64,000 nt of DNA from Pollenia angustigena (GCA_930367215.1 OV884056.1:196829310-196893309), one strand, 5' to 3'; shown: positions 35,540 through 47,007, counted from the stretch's first letter. Program-made: numbers and translations. Notes: generated from the letters alone by a model not told the origin.

Positions 35540-36560
35540 GCAAAATGCGTGTTTTACTTTATGTTTCTAGGTCCAATACCAATAACCACCAAAAAGCCCT
35601 GTTACAGATTCTCATCCATTCAGGACCTTGCATGTTAAATTTTATGTTTATAGGTCCATTATTAAAGAAAATAAAAAAACTACCAGTTAAAAAACGAAAA
35701 AGTACCAAATAGATCCCTTTGAAGATAATCATTCACTCAGGAACTTGCATGTTTAATTTTATGTTTTAAGTTCAATAATAACTGAAATTCAAAAAGAACC
35801 AGTTAAAGAGCAAAAAAGTACCAAAAAGTTCCCCCAAATAGTCTTATCACTCAGAATATTGCATGTTGAATTTTGTGATTCTAGATCAGTGAAGGGCAAA
35901 ACACATACATTTATGCTTGTGTGGGAAGCAGCAGCAATCGAATGACGCTCATCAACAAGTACTGATCTGCTCTGTGTCTGCAACTGATGAATGCTTTAGT
36001 GTACAAGTGTTGACGTCACACAAGCAGCATTTTTTTCCGTACATAGGATTTGCAAAAGTGCCCTTCACTGTTCTAGATCCAATATTAAGGGAAATAAAAA
36101 GGTTCCAGTTGTTGAACCAAAAACCTTAAGAAATTCAATTTTCTGTATTTCACATTTTTGGTACTTTTTCTTCTCCCCATTGAATGTCAAAAATTTCAAT
36201 ATTGTGGTGGGAACCCATTTAATACGCATATGCCAGTGAATGGAGAAAAGTACCAAAAATAGTAACGAATTTTACCCCATAAACGTTCGAATTTCTAACA
36301 AGTACTAAATTAGTATTTTTTAGATAAGTTTCGAATGTATTATAAAGTTTATTTTTACGTGTATCCGTTAAAAAGATAGAGGGGGTTAAAGAAAGTAGTA
36401 AAATTTACGTTTTACCCGCTTACTCCCTAAAAGGGTCGAATTTCAAAAAAGTACCAGACACCTGTCCGCTTATATTTCTAAAGAACAACGATAATTATTC
36501 CATGTTTTTGTCTGTCTCTTTTAGTATTAGAGAAATGAGTGAGGTTCGAATAGGAGGTTT
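35540..36560. repeat. Dispersed GTACCA-rich repeat, copy 2, with nested MITE
   Basis: It matches 18500-19460 in the same orientation. At least three diverged tandem units of roughly 115 bp (CTCAGGA, TTGCATGTTGAATTTTATG, AGGTCCAATATTAA, GTACCAGTTAAAGA) make up the 5' part. A 184-bp hAT-like MITE interrupts the last unit at 35887-36070. Confidence 0.7.
35887..36070. mobile_element. hAT-like MITE, perfect 8-bp TSD (184 bp)
   Basis: The ends CAGTGAAGGGCA and TGCCCTTCACTG are inverted, and TTCTAGAT occurs at 35879-35886 and 36071-36078. Ends of CAGTG form and 8-bp TSDs are typical of hAT. The two small ORFs running across it are chance. Confidence 0.8.
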
Positions 36561-37149
36561 AGCGCCCCTGGACCCTATCCGAAGTACTTCAGGTTCCATT
36601 CTTCATTTTGTTGAAGAATCGGACCGGTAAATTACTTCTTACAAGCATAGAGACATACAAACTTTTCAGCTTTATAATATTCAGTATAGATAATAAACAC
36701 CTATTTTTTGTTACTATTTACTTATATTCCGAAGTTGTTATTGCATAGGACTGGAATTGTTTGATTTTGGTCTGAACCATTATATTTAATTTTTATAACA
36801 ATGGCTTTATACATTTTAATATGCAAAAAAGTATTCAGTAAACGATAGTTGAATTTTGTTATGGACCTTTCAATTGATCGGATGAGCGGAAAAGACGAAT
36901 TATATTTCCATTAATCAGCATTTGAGTGTAGTGCTTTTTGTCTTCTTTACAGTATAATGTATACAGAGAAAACTCCTGATATTAAGTTGTTTATGAAAAT
37001 AGGTGCATCGGATATTTACTGTTTGTCTAGGGCCCCAAATTGCTTTTTGCTAAACAATTACGGGTGACCAGAGTCTAATCTGGTTCCAGGGAAACAAGTT
37101 ACAAGTTACTTTAGACTTATTGTTGTGACTTTAATCTTTGGGATTTTGG
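36561..37149. other. AT-rich spacer
   Basis: No gene or element boundary is supported. Confidence 0.4.
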
Positions 37150-37152
37150 TTA

Positions 37153-37505
37153 AGGCTAGATTACACTATTATACTTTGTATTAATACATGTCAAAAACTC
37201 AAGTAATATGACAAAGTGTGATAGTGTGAATGCAATGTGTCACGAATATGACAAGTACTAAGAAAAAAGTTTGACATCCCATACGACTTCATCGTTTTTT
37301 GAAAAATTTCTAAACAATAATACTTTTCATTGGATCAGGGTTGCATTTTATATCATGTGTGAGTGTTTATACTTTGTGTGATGGTGTGAACACAAACTGT
37401 CATGTTACATTAGATTTTTTGACAGTCGCAACAAAACTCATTAGATTTCTATCTCACAAAGTATTATGGAATACGTAAGACTTGTGAGATAGTCTAATCT
37501 AGGCT
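37153..37505. mobile_element. MITE family B copy 2 (353 bp)
   Basis: It is nearly identical to 8700-9051 and in the same orientation, with AGGCTAGATTACAC ends and TTA at 37150-37152 and 37506-37508. High identity between the copies indicates recent activity. Confidence 0.85.
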
Positions 37506-37508
37506 TTA

Positions 37509-38989
37509 GCTATCGCTAGAATAGATCTGTTAAAGGGATGGGATTAAAGCTTAATTTTTCCAAGAAATAACTACATAAGCACTGAAAATTATATAGCTTC
37601 CGTTCCTAAAAAGGTAATTTGAACTTTCACCATAAATTGTTTAAAACTCTATATTTTCGTAGAATTAACCAAAACATTAAAGATTGGTAACATCCAACAG
37701 CCAAGTAATTTCTTACTGCCCTTCTTACTGCTTTTCTACTATCACCCTGTCATTGTTGTTCCTTCCACATATTTTTTAAAGCGACATATGTTGAAACATG
37801 CATTTACTCTATATGTCCATGTCAGTAGATTAGGATTTCCAAATGAAGGTTGTTATGGGTACAATCTCTCTCTTTCCCTCTTGCACTGTGTTGAAATGAC
37901 TTATGCCACTATAACGTGTAAAATTGTTATAATTCTTGTGGTTTAATCTAAAGCCAAACGACGCAAATATAAAATCACTCACAGCAACAACAAAAAAAAC
38001 TTGTATAAGAGGACATTCTCTGGAAGTGGCAATAAGAAAGTGAGTGGTTGGTAATAAATTTCATTTTATTAAAATGCATTGGTTTTAACTTGAATTTAAT
38101 GTTCTTGTTGTCTCTGATGATTTTATGCACTCCTTTTCGATTTCAGTGTAATCGCAAGTGGGTGGAATGGTGAATGGATTTTTATTCAATGTTGTTGTAA
38201 TTGCTGTTTGCCTTTGAAGTATAAATTAAGGCGAAGTGGGAGAAGGATGGGGAATAATTGGGTGGTGAATTGTTAGCTAATGTTTTGACCATTAATTACT
38301 TAATTTCAATGATTGAATGTTTTCTCTGATATCATTACCATTACATTAATACAGAGTAAACATACAAATAATGCCCGTTAAAATTTTCAGACAACATTAG
38401 ATGCACAAGCAAAATGAAAGTGTCCAATTAGATTTATTTAGTGTAAATAGGAAAGCAATTAGTAAAATGTTTCCATGAATGTGTCGTAAAACTGCTGTTT
38501 GAGTTTGGTGGTTACCAAATGTTTAGAACTCTCTATTTCTAGTAAATGATGTTAATTAAAATAGATAAAATAGAATGTATTATCGGGCTTGAATTCTGTT
38601 GATCTTAATAAAAATAGTTGGAAGCATATTCGAAATGAAACTATAGATATGTGTATTTTCTAAAATGAGGAAAAGGCTTTAAATAATAAAATCGATGTTG
38701 CATTCAGCTTGAACATTATACTGCAATGAACTATAACTTACCTAGTATTCAACAAGAACCAAACTATAACTCACCTTAAAGTGAACTTGGTTCCTTTGTG
38801 ATACCCTTAGCCAGTGGCAAAATAAACACCAGTATACGCCAGACTATTCCCCAGAGGTCACTGCAGTCTCAAACCACCTCGACTCCCTGCAGAACAGAGA
38901 GATCGAATTAAGTCCCACATTAGACATATCGTCCAGACATGGCGATTCAGGTCTCCCAAAATGGGTTCAAGATCGCGGCATTGGCAGAG
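37509..38989. other. AT-rich spacer
   Basis: No gene is supported. The stretch 38810-38990 is richer in GC, with CTCAAACCACCTCGACTCC and CATGGCGATTCAGGTCTCC, and may be a decayed element, but no motif was recognised. Confidence 0.4.
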
Positions 38990-39115
38990 AAATTTAACCA
39001 GAGCTGAACTAGAACTGACCGAATTAGAAATAAATCATAATTGAGCTAAAACTAAATTTGAACTGAGCAAGAACTGAACTAGATCTGAACTAAACTAGAC
39101 CTCAAGTAGAACGCA
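38990..39115. repeat. Short tandem minisatellite, GAACTGAACTA-like units
   Basis: Irregular 11-13-bp units of AGCTGAACTAGAACTGA type run across this stretch (GAACTGAGCAAGAACTGAAC, then ATCTGAACTAAACTAGA). Confidence 0.6.
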
Positions 39116-39267
39116 AATTGTATTGTTTGTAATAAAAAAGAATTTTGTTTGTGGCCAACTTAATTGTTTTATAAGAAGGCACTTTCTCCTAGTCAAGCGG
39201 ATCTTTCCTTCCATATTATTGGGTAAATAATTTAAAAGTGCGATATTCACGATATCTTTTATACACA

Positions 39268-39321
39268 TTTTTTCCATATTTATTTACTTATTGAATCTTC
39301 ATATATCTCTATCTATCTATA
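39268..39321 (-). mobile_element. 3' tip of a Jockey-related LINE relic, split by insertions
   Basis: ATTGAATCTTCATATAT matches the 3' UTR end of the Jockey copies (reverse complement). The continuation, TATAAACTAACAACAATTTATC, is at about 41130, past a MITE and two Helitron-like units. No long poly(T) remains. Confidence 0.6.
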
Positions 39322-39329
39322 TATCGATA

Positions 39330-39703
39330 CTTTCCCGTAAGAATGTATTAAGCGACACTTTTTTCGAAAATGACTTTTTGATGTGGAACTATACTAGAAG
39401 TTAAGCGCCACATTTTGGCCTGGGTTTCGCTGCCCTATCATGGATGCAAAGGAAACTACAGTGAAAATAAAATTGTATCAACCGTCAAGTTTTCTCACTG
39501 GAATAATGTTGCACCCTGTAATTTGTATTATCCGCCAAAGAAATTATGCTAAGCCAAATTTTTAAATATGTTTTGTATTCTGAAAATCGCTTTCCAAATA
39601 TGTTTCTTTCAATAAAATCCGAAAAATAAATAAATAAATGAGACGTTTTTTTCGTTTCCTACACAATTTTAGAAATGTCGCTTAATACATTCTTACGGGA
39701 AGG
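39330..39703. mobile_element. hAT-like MITE (374 bp), near-perfect 8-bp TSD
   Basis: Inverted ends of nearly 30 bp begin CTTTCCCGTAAGAATGTATT on the left and end AATACATTCTTACGGGAAGG on the right, continuing inward through AAGCGACA. The 8-bp flanks TATCGATA (39322-39329) and TTTCGATA (39704-39711) differ at one base. There is no coding capacity. Confidence 0.75.
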
Positions 39704-39711
39704 TTTCGATA

Positions 39712-40641
39712 TCTATATATATAAAAATGAAAAATGTTTGTATGTTTGTTTGTTTGTTGGCTTATAAACTCCTAACCTCCTGAACCGATTTTCCTGAAAT
39801 TTTTACCGTAATAACACGTGAGCCCTAAAAATAAAATAGGCTACTTCTTTTTCGATAGGGGCAGGGGAATTGGTACCCCCCTTGGATGCCAATATTAAAT
39901 ATCGCATATCTTAAGAGCCCCTGCACGTATTTTGTTGAACTTTTGGAAGTAGGATCTTCTGAACCCCAAAATTGAAATAAAATAGCAGCGGGGGAAGTGG
40001 TACCCACCATAGGACGCCAATGTTTAATATCGCATATCAAAAGAACTTGTCTAGTGAGAATTTCAAGCTTAGTGCAAGTCACTCTTATGGTATACTACAC
40101 TTTTGAAAATAAAAATAAAGCGGGTAGGTGCAGGGGGGGAAATACCTCCCATAAGATGCATATATTAAATACCGCTAAACTTTAGAACTATTAAAGGGAA
40201 AGTCTTCACACGTGGTTAAAGCTTCTATTATGGTAAACTTTAAATTTCAATATAAAAATGATGGGGGGGGGGGGGGTAGACAGGGGAGGAGCAGTACCCC
40301 TCATAGGTAGAAATATTAATAAGAGCCACTGCACGCATTTTGTTGAACTATTGGTAGTAGGATCTTTTGAGCCCCAAAATTGAAAAAAATAAGCAGCGGG
40401 GGAAGTGGTAGCCACCATAGGACACCAATGTTCAACATCGCATATCTTAAGAACTGTTATAGCAAGAATGTTTACACTTTGTGGAAGTAACTCTTATGGT
40501 ATACAACACTTTTGAAAAATAAAAAAAAATAAAGCGGGTAGGCGCAGGGGGGAAATACCTATCATAGGATGTATATATTAAATGTCTCTCTACTGAAGAA
40601 GTGGTTAAAGCAGTGTACCGAAGCGCACCGGGTTAAGCTAG
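39712..40641 (+). mobile_element. Helitron-like unit 1 (930 bp)
   Basis: It begins TCTATATATATAAAA after an A and ends GGGTTAAGCTAG before a T, the A/T insertion context and TC...CTRR ends expected of Helitrons. The interior consists of diverged subrepeats of about 130-160 bp (GGGGCAGGGGAATTGGTACC, AATATCGCATATCTTAAGA). No Rep/helicase is encoded, so it is non-autonomous. The class call is inferred from the ends only. Confidence 0.6.
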
Positions 40642-41125
40642 TCTATATATATAAAAATGAAAAATTTTTGTATGTTTGTTTGTTTGTTTGTTGGCTTATA
40701 GACTCCTAAACTACTGAACCGATTTTCCTGAAATTTTTACAGTAACATTACTTGAGCCCTAAAAATAAAATAGGCCACTTATTTTTTCGATAGGGGCAGG
40801 GGAATTGGTACCCCCCATTGGATGCCAATATTAAATATCGCATATCTTAAGATATGTAGGAACTTTTGAGCCCCAAAACTTAAATAAAATAGCAGCGGGG
40901 GAAGTGTAACCCCCACAGGATGCCAATGTTTAATATCGCATATCTTAAGAACTGTTATAGTAAGAATATTCAAACTTTGTAGAAATCACTTGAATGGTAT
41001 ACTACACTTTTGAAAATAAAAATAAGGCGCAGGGGGGAAATACCTCCCATAGGATGCATATAATAAATATCTCTCAACTGAAGAAGTGGTTTAAGCAGTG
41101 TAGCGAAGCGTACGGGTTAAGCAAG
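40642..41125 (+). mobile_element. Helitron-like unit 2, head-to-tail with unit 1 (484 bp)
   Basis: It starts TCTATATATATAAAA immediately after the CTAG of unit 1 and ends GGGTTAAGCAAG before T. It shares the TTGTTGGCTTATAGACTCC block and the GC-rich subrepeats with unit 1 but has fewer of them. Confidence 0.6.
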
Positions 41126-41415
41126 TATAATATAAACTAACAACAATTTATCAAATCGAATTATAATCTTTGGTTTTATATCCTGACAGTGCCGGAAGAA
41201 ACTGTTCCGCCTCATGGTTTCTGTTCACATTTGTAGGTGCTATTCTATTTAGATAAGTCCTGCGGTATAAATTCTGCTCAAGCTGGTGTGGCTACCATCA
41301 CTTATTATTTTTGGAGAAAGAGGATTTAAGCCTTTTTAAATATTCTACTGAATATTTCGTTATCAGCAGTACTAACATCTAAATTTGATTTTGCTTCGAA
41401 AATTTCTATAGTGTT
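41126..41415 (-). pseudogene. Jockey-related ORF2 C-terminus and 3' UTR relic
   Basis: On the minus strand LLITKYSVEYLKRLK matches the TMITKYAVKYLKRLE segment of Jockey copy 1 ORF2, and AATATAAACTAACAAC matches the 3' UTR start. It is a 5'-truncated, more diverged relative of the two large copies; its 3' tip is at 39268-39321. Confidence 0.65.
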
Positions 41416-41701
41416 TCTTTTTTAAAATTGATCAAGAAATGGTTAAACAAAAAGTTTGTGTTTTTTGAAAAAAAAAAAAACAGAACGCAATAAGCGTTTG
41501 TATTTTCCACAAACCTACCGAACCGAACACTCAAGGGGTCCGTACACGGTCAAAATGCTTGCCATGCAGGCGAATTCACTCGTGTACATGTGGTGGACGT
41601 AATATTCGCCTTCACATCTAAATTTTTGATTTTCAATCCAGCACAGTCGGTGTGACACATACAAGCATATTTTTACTACTCTATATATATAAAATAGGAT
41701 G

Positions 41702-41740
41702 TGTTTATGTATGTATGTATGTATGTATGTATGTATGTAT
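41702..41740. repeat. (GTAT)n microsatellite, left piece
   Basis: About nine GTAT units end exactly at the left end of the hAT element. The same repeat continues after the element at 46464. Confidence 0.9.
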
Positions 41741-43079
41741 CAGGCGCGGATCCAGCTTGAGCCCTAGGGGGGGGGGGGGAAATTTTGTATGATACAAAAA
41801 AGTTAAAAATTTGTTTTTAAAAGTTTATTAAAAACAATATGTGTAAGTACTTTTTGCAATTTTTGCGAATATCAAATTCTTCATCGCATAGCCGTATATA
41901 CCCTGAACAAATATTAAGAAATTATATATTACTTTTTCGCGATCGTGAAGAAAGTTTCCGCACCAAACGCGATAAAGTTTTGAATTTTCTCCTTACTATA
42001 CAAAATTAACATTTAATTAAAAAAACTTAATGGCCAATTTTCAGGATTGATATTAAAACACATTTATTTTTGAAATCGTTTTAAATACAAAATTCTCTTC
42101 TTCACTAAAAACTTAAGTGAAACTTAAGTCACCGATGTGGTACACTTAATTTCAACTTAAGTTTTCATTGTAATATTTTATCACGGTGGCTTCAATATCA
42201 CAACAATACAACAACAACAGGCAAAGCATTAACAGTCATCTGTTTTTTTCAGACCACCTTGTAAATAAATACACTTTTTTATATATTTCTTGTATTTAGT
42301 AGTGCTACCATACTTTTATCTTAATTAAATAAGACTTTTCAAATAAAACTCAAAAAACCAATCTGTTTTAAATACGATTTAAGTTTGTTATGAAAATTAA
42401 CTTAATATCGATTTAAATACTATCCTGAAAATTGGGCATAAGTCTTTTCTAATAATTTAATGAATATAACAACATCTTACCATTTGTACGGAAGAAGGGC
42501 GCAGAAAAAAATCGCGACTCTATTTCGCGGTTTTTTTAATAAACTAAGTTTTAATGGCAAATGATAGATGTTGTGATAGATGAGTTGTTTGGCGGATATA
42601 TGAAACAGTGATAATTTTCAGCAGCGCAGTAATATATGCGCGAATCGAGCTATTAAAGTTGCACAAGATATTTTTCCATTATGTAAATCAACTCGCACTT
42701 TAAATTTAAAAATTTATTTCATTCATATTGAAAACCAAATTTTCTATGAAAATTTTCCTTAATAAACGTTTGTTAAATTTTATAATCATTTATGAATATG
42801 GGGGCTAAAATATATAGCATATATAAACAATAAATGTACCATATATAATGTGTATGGAAATTAAAAAAAAGCTTAAGAAATTGCATTTGGTGCGGAAACT
42901 TTTTTGGCCAAAATGGCTTAAAAAAATTATTTTCATTATCAATACTAAATTGCCCATCGCGTGATGGGATGAAGAAATTTTGTCCAAAAAAAGTCATAAC
43001 CATAATTAGAAAAACTCAACAAAAAGGTTAAATAAAATATAAGATCAGATCAATATGCATTAATCTTTTTAAATAAGCA

Positions 43080-44374
43080 ATTTATGATTTCCTTGTGGGG
43101 CAAATTCAGACACTACAGTCTATCTTGTGTCATTGTTGATCTGAGCCATGTTTTTATTCGACGAAGGGTAGCAAATGACCTCCCGCTCGTAGCTTTACTG
43201 ACGAGCATTGAAACGAAAATTTTAAATATTTTTCTTAGATTTGCGTAGATATCTTCATCACAGTTTATTAAAGCATCTACAACGCTGATAGATCAGGCTC
43301 AAGTTTAGATCTTAGTAGGTGCTTATCTCGTTTATCAAATATAATCAGCTCATCAGCTACTTGTGGTTTTAACATTTTTGTATCTGTATATGACTTGGTT
43401 ATACTTTGAAGTAGAAGTGTAGGTATCTAAAATAAATTCAATAAGAGGAATGTAACCTACTACTCGGTAGTAATCTTCAACATTTTGGGTGTGATTATTT
43501 CGTTCAAATCTTGTCTTTTCGATAGGAACCTCGATTTGAACGCAAATAATTTTAACTTTTTCAAAAATCGCTTTAAATTGTTCTTCGGCTTTATTTCTTT
43601 TTTCTTCACATGATTAAAATGTTGATAAGGCTTGATCCTTTTTGGAGATCTATATCTTGCTTTTGTAAAATGATACTAAGTGGCTGTGTTACAATAGGTA
43701 TCACACTTTATATGTATATTCCGCAAATAAATTTAAAAGTACTAAGTGAGCTCCTTAATATAAAGGTAGAGATACTACCTTTCCACTCAGATATTTTTTT
43801 CAAAGCTTCTACTATATGATGTACACTTGTTGCAAAGACGCATAATGAAGAGAGTTTGGCTCCCAAATGCTTTGCTAAAACTGTTTTTCGCTTGGGATGA
43901 TTATATTTAAAAAAATTTGTCGTTTTTTTAACAAGTGATACAACTTTTTGTATTAATGGCACTTTGTTGCTTTTAGAAATTGAGTTGTTTGAATTATTTG
44001 TCGCTTTTCGAGAAATTTTGAACAGCTCCATTTCCTGCTGACATCAGAGGACACCCATCTGTTCCATCTCCTACACAATTTTTTAGGTCAGGACCAAAAT
44101 TTGTCAAAGCTTTAAGAACTTTTGATAATAGTGCCTTCGCATCAATTGACACATCAACGTCATCAATATCTTTTGAAGCCTCTTCAAATACGTTTACAAC
44201 AAAGCCAATAAATTCTTCACTAAAAACTTTTTGTTGTATGTTGAAATATCTTGAAGATAAGGAAACGTGGCTTTTCCCCGACAAATCCGTGCTTTCGTCA
44301 AAAATTATCGAATAGAATTTTGATTCATATAACACATACATACATACATACAGTATCGGACAAAACCTAAGCAC
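43080..44374 (-). pseudogene. hAT transposase, N-terminally deleted and frameshifted
   Basis: The frame 43994-44374 holds FYSIIFDESTDLSGKSHVSL, the first catalytic Asp region of hAT transposases, followed by EEFIGFV and LKNCVGDGTDGCPLMS. A frameshift near 44030 leads to 43708-44031 with the PKRKTVLAKHL segment. Far downstream the minus strand reads KATSGRSFATLRRIKTWLRS at about 43210-43140, the hAT C-terminal dimerisation (ERxFS-type) signature. Several stops separate these parts. No BED zinc finger is present. The family resembles ZNF862/ZMYM-like hAT transposases. It is inactive. Confidence 0.85.
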
Positions 44375-46047
44375 CCCCTCAGTATATTTTTTTTTTAAAT
44401 GATGAATTTTTTAAGAAAACAAAATTATTAAAAAATTTTTTTTTATTTTTTTATTTATTTATATCTTTTTTATTGAAAAACACAAACTTAAGGAATTCAG
44501 AATTTAATAAAAAAAAGTTAAAATTCAAAAAATATTTTAAGTCGCAAATATAAGCGGACTAAACTAAAGCACCCTCAACTTAAGGTACAAAAAAAACTAT
44601 TGAAATCAATATTTCGTTGCGAATTCTTTATTCTGGATGACACACGCACATCTTTTAGGCATAGAGGATATTAAATTATTAATTATTTCCGGTGATATTG
44701 CTTCCCAAGCTATTTTTGCAGCTTCAAATAAATTTTCTTTGGTTTTGCAATTTTCTCGGTTGATTATTAAGTTAACGATCTCCCTCAAGTTCTGGATTGG
44801 GTTAAGATCAAGTGAATTTATCAAGACATTAATTAATTGCAAAATATTCGATCAACAGATCAATTATTTCTAGGATAATTAAAAAGTTTTTGCAGACTGG
44901 TCGCACATCTCCTACTCATTCTGGAGGAAGGCCACGTTAAACTTCGCGACATGAAGACTCCTTAATTAAAACGACACTTCAAAATGATCCTACAGCATCC
45001 ATACTTCCATCAGTCTTATGAATTGGCCCAATCCCTTGCCCAGAGAAACAACCCCATACCATTATGTTGCCGCCTCCATGCTTTGCAGTGCCTTTGCAAT
45101 TCAACCGTTGTGTATTTGATCTGCGTACACGCCTAATGCCATCTGAATCCTTTAAATTCAACTTAGATTCGTCAGAAAACAGCAGTCCTCCATTTTTGGA
45201 CACTCCAGTTGAGATGGGCCTTGGCGAATTCAAGTCTTGCTTTTTTTTATTTTTTGACGATATGAAAGGTTTTTTTGCTGGTCGTCGACTGAATAATCCG
45301 GCCTCTACCGCCCTTCTGCAAATCGTTATTTAGCTAATTTTTAAATCTAAGTGGTTTCGCATGTGACTATAAGATGCTGTAGGATAATTTTGGATTGTCC
45401 TTTTAATTAAGGAGTCTTCATGTCGCAAAGATTAACGTGGCCTTCCTCCAGAATGAGTAGGAGATGTGCGACCAGTCTGCAAAAACTTTTTAATTATCCT
45501 AGAAATAATTGATCTGTTGATCGAATATTTTGCAATTAATTAATGTCTTGATAAATTCACTTGATCTTAACCCAATCCAGAACTTGAGGGAGATCGTTAA
45601 CTTAATAATCAACCGAGAAAATTGCAAAACCAAAGGAAAAAAGGAAAAGGCAAAACCAAGGAAAATTTATTTGAAGCTGCAAAAATAGCTTGGGAAGCAA
45701 TATCACCGGAAATAATTAATAATTTAATATCCTCTATGCCTAAAAGATGTGCGTGTGTCATCCAGAATAAAGAATTCGCAACGAAATATTGATTTCAATA
45801 GTTTTTTTTGTACCTTAAGTTGAGGGTGCTTTAGTTTAGTCCGCTTATATTTGCGACTTAAAATATTTTTTGAATTATAACTTTTTTTTATTAAATTCTG
45901 AATTCCTTAACTTTGTGTTTTTCAATAAAAAAGATATAAATAAATAAAAAAATACAAAAAAAAATTTTTTTAATAATTTTGTTTTCTTAAAAAATTTATC
46001 ATTTAAAAAAAAATACTGAGGGGGTGCTTAGGTTTTGTCCGATACTG
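44351..46047 (-). mobile_element. Foldback-type Tc1-like element with arms of about 650 bp (1697 bp)
   Basis: The ends CAGTATCGGACAAAACC and its reverse complement are flanked by TA (44349-44350; 46048-46049). Each arm extends from the end to about 44995 and 45370 as an inverted copy, with a 25-bp duplicated segment in the right arm near 45640. A unique core of about 375 bp lies between. Each arm carries an antisense transposase C-terminus and a sense N-terminus, so the element arose by an inverted duplication. The empty site is not preserved elsewhere because the second hAT copy has its own insertion. Confidence 0.88.
44606..45500 (-). pseudogene. Tc1-like transposase, rearranged and inactive
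   Basis: Reading the minus strand from about 45500: an N-terminal DNA-binding piece (THSGGRPR), the region YSHMRNHLDLKIS, ICRRAVEAGLFSRRPAKKP, then LLFSDESKLNL with the first catalytic Asp and KHGGGNIMVWGCFS (44979-45233). The part with the second Asp (DNDPKH-type) is missing; the frame jumps through the inverted arm to 44606-44842, where LDLNPIQNL has Gln in place of the catalytic Glu. The right arm repeats this C-terminus on the + strand at about 45550-45790. Confidence 0.8.
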
Positions 46048-46463
46048 TAAATATTGCATTTAATAAGGCTTATTAATAATTCAACCGCACGCATTATCAA
46101 GTCAAACGTTTAGTCTTTGGATATAGATGGCACCTGATGGGATTGTATGTAGAATAAAAAGAATTTGAATACGGTAAACTAGATGTTTCTTTGGAAATAT
46201 CTAAAAAATAACTATTAGGAGTAAGATATAGATACTTATTGAAATTCGTTAGAGATTCAATAAAATAAAAAAATACTTGTTGAAAATTTTGTTAGAGATT
46301 CCCTAAACAAAACTAAAAAAACTTTGCTGGGATTTCCAAAAATTTTGTACATTAAAAAAATATTATTATTGGGAATTCTTGTATTATCGAAATTAACAAA
46401 ACATATTTTTATAATTTACGGGGGGGAAATTTCCTTATTTCACCCCCCCTGAATCCGCGCCTG

Positions 46464-46498
46464 GTATGTATGTATGTATGTATGTATGTATGTGTGTA
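46464..46498. repeat. (GTAT)n microsatellite, middle piece
   Basis: GTAT units continue from the hAT right end up to the poly(T) of the LINE fragment; the last units have changed to GTGT. Confidence 0.85.
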
Positions 46499-47007
46499 TT
46501 TTTTTTTTTTTTTTTTAATGGACGTAATGATATAAGTATCAATAGGGGCCCTACGATAACTCCACCAACTCCACCCCGGAACTACGTCAGCATTTCATCA
46601 GGACGGGGGGTTTTTTTGTACGAGTCCTACATCCTCCTTCGTATCACAAGGGTAGGAGGTTCGGAGCATCCATACAGCGCATCTTCATTATGGAGTTTAT
46701 GAAACGTTCACAGCACATCCACACTTTCTCAGACTCCAACATTTTATTCACAATATTTTCCGGTGTCAAAATTGTCTCCAGTTCATCATAAAGTTCCTGT
46801 CGCATATCTGCCCATCTCTCACATTCAAAAAGCATGTGGTTTGCGTCTTCCACGAGAGTCACGCATGTCTCACAGTTGCCAGCATCCCGAAGCTTAAATC
46901 TATGCAGGTACCCGTTAAAACTACCATGATTAGTCATCACCTGTGTGAGAAAGTATCCATGCTACCATGTCTTCTCTCTATTCAGACTCTAATATCGGGG
47001 ATTAGTT
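46499..47007 (-). mobile_element. 5'-truncated R1-clade LINE inserted in the (ACAT)n repeat
   Basis: A poly(T) tract (46499-46516) is the 3' poly(A) tail on the minus strand. Upstream is a 3' UTR of about 120 bp and a C-terminal ORF2 piece. Both sides are bordered directly by GTAT (ACAT on the minus strand) repeats. R1-clade Waldo elements are known to target ACAY repeats, which fits; family assignment is inference. Confidence 0.7.
46644..46975 (-). pseudogene. R1-like LINE ORF2 C-terminus
   Basis: The minus strand reads LTQVMTNHGSFNGYLHRF, CETCVTLVEDANHMLFEC, then a helical tail with ILTPENIVNKML, matching the zinc-finger-like C-terminus (CxxC...HxxxxC) of R1-clade ORF2. The RT and endonuclease are absent through 5' truncation. 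The frame is open over about 98 codons from 46940, so the copy is not old. Confidence 0.75.

Larger units (their letters stand above)
41741..46463 (-). mobile_element. hAT transposon copy 1, non-autonomous, with nested Tc1
   Basis: The inverted ends CAGGCGCGGATCCAG and CTGAATCCGCGCCTG match the CAGGGGCGGAT-type ends of hAT families. The 8-bp flanks GTATGTAT are identical, though they lie in a repeat. G/C runs sit just inside both ends. The minus strand encodes the middle and C-terminal part of a hAT transposase; the N-terminal BED finger region is missing. A Tc1-like element at 44351-46047 is inserted next to the deletion junction. Without it the copy is about 3.0 kb. Confidence 0.88.

Noticed and set aside
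43994..44374. Domesticated hAT-derived gene
   Set aside because: It has frameshifts and stops, lacks the N-terminus, and lies between intact hAT ends; the second copy is broken too.
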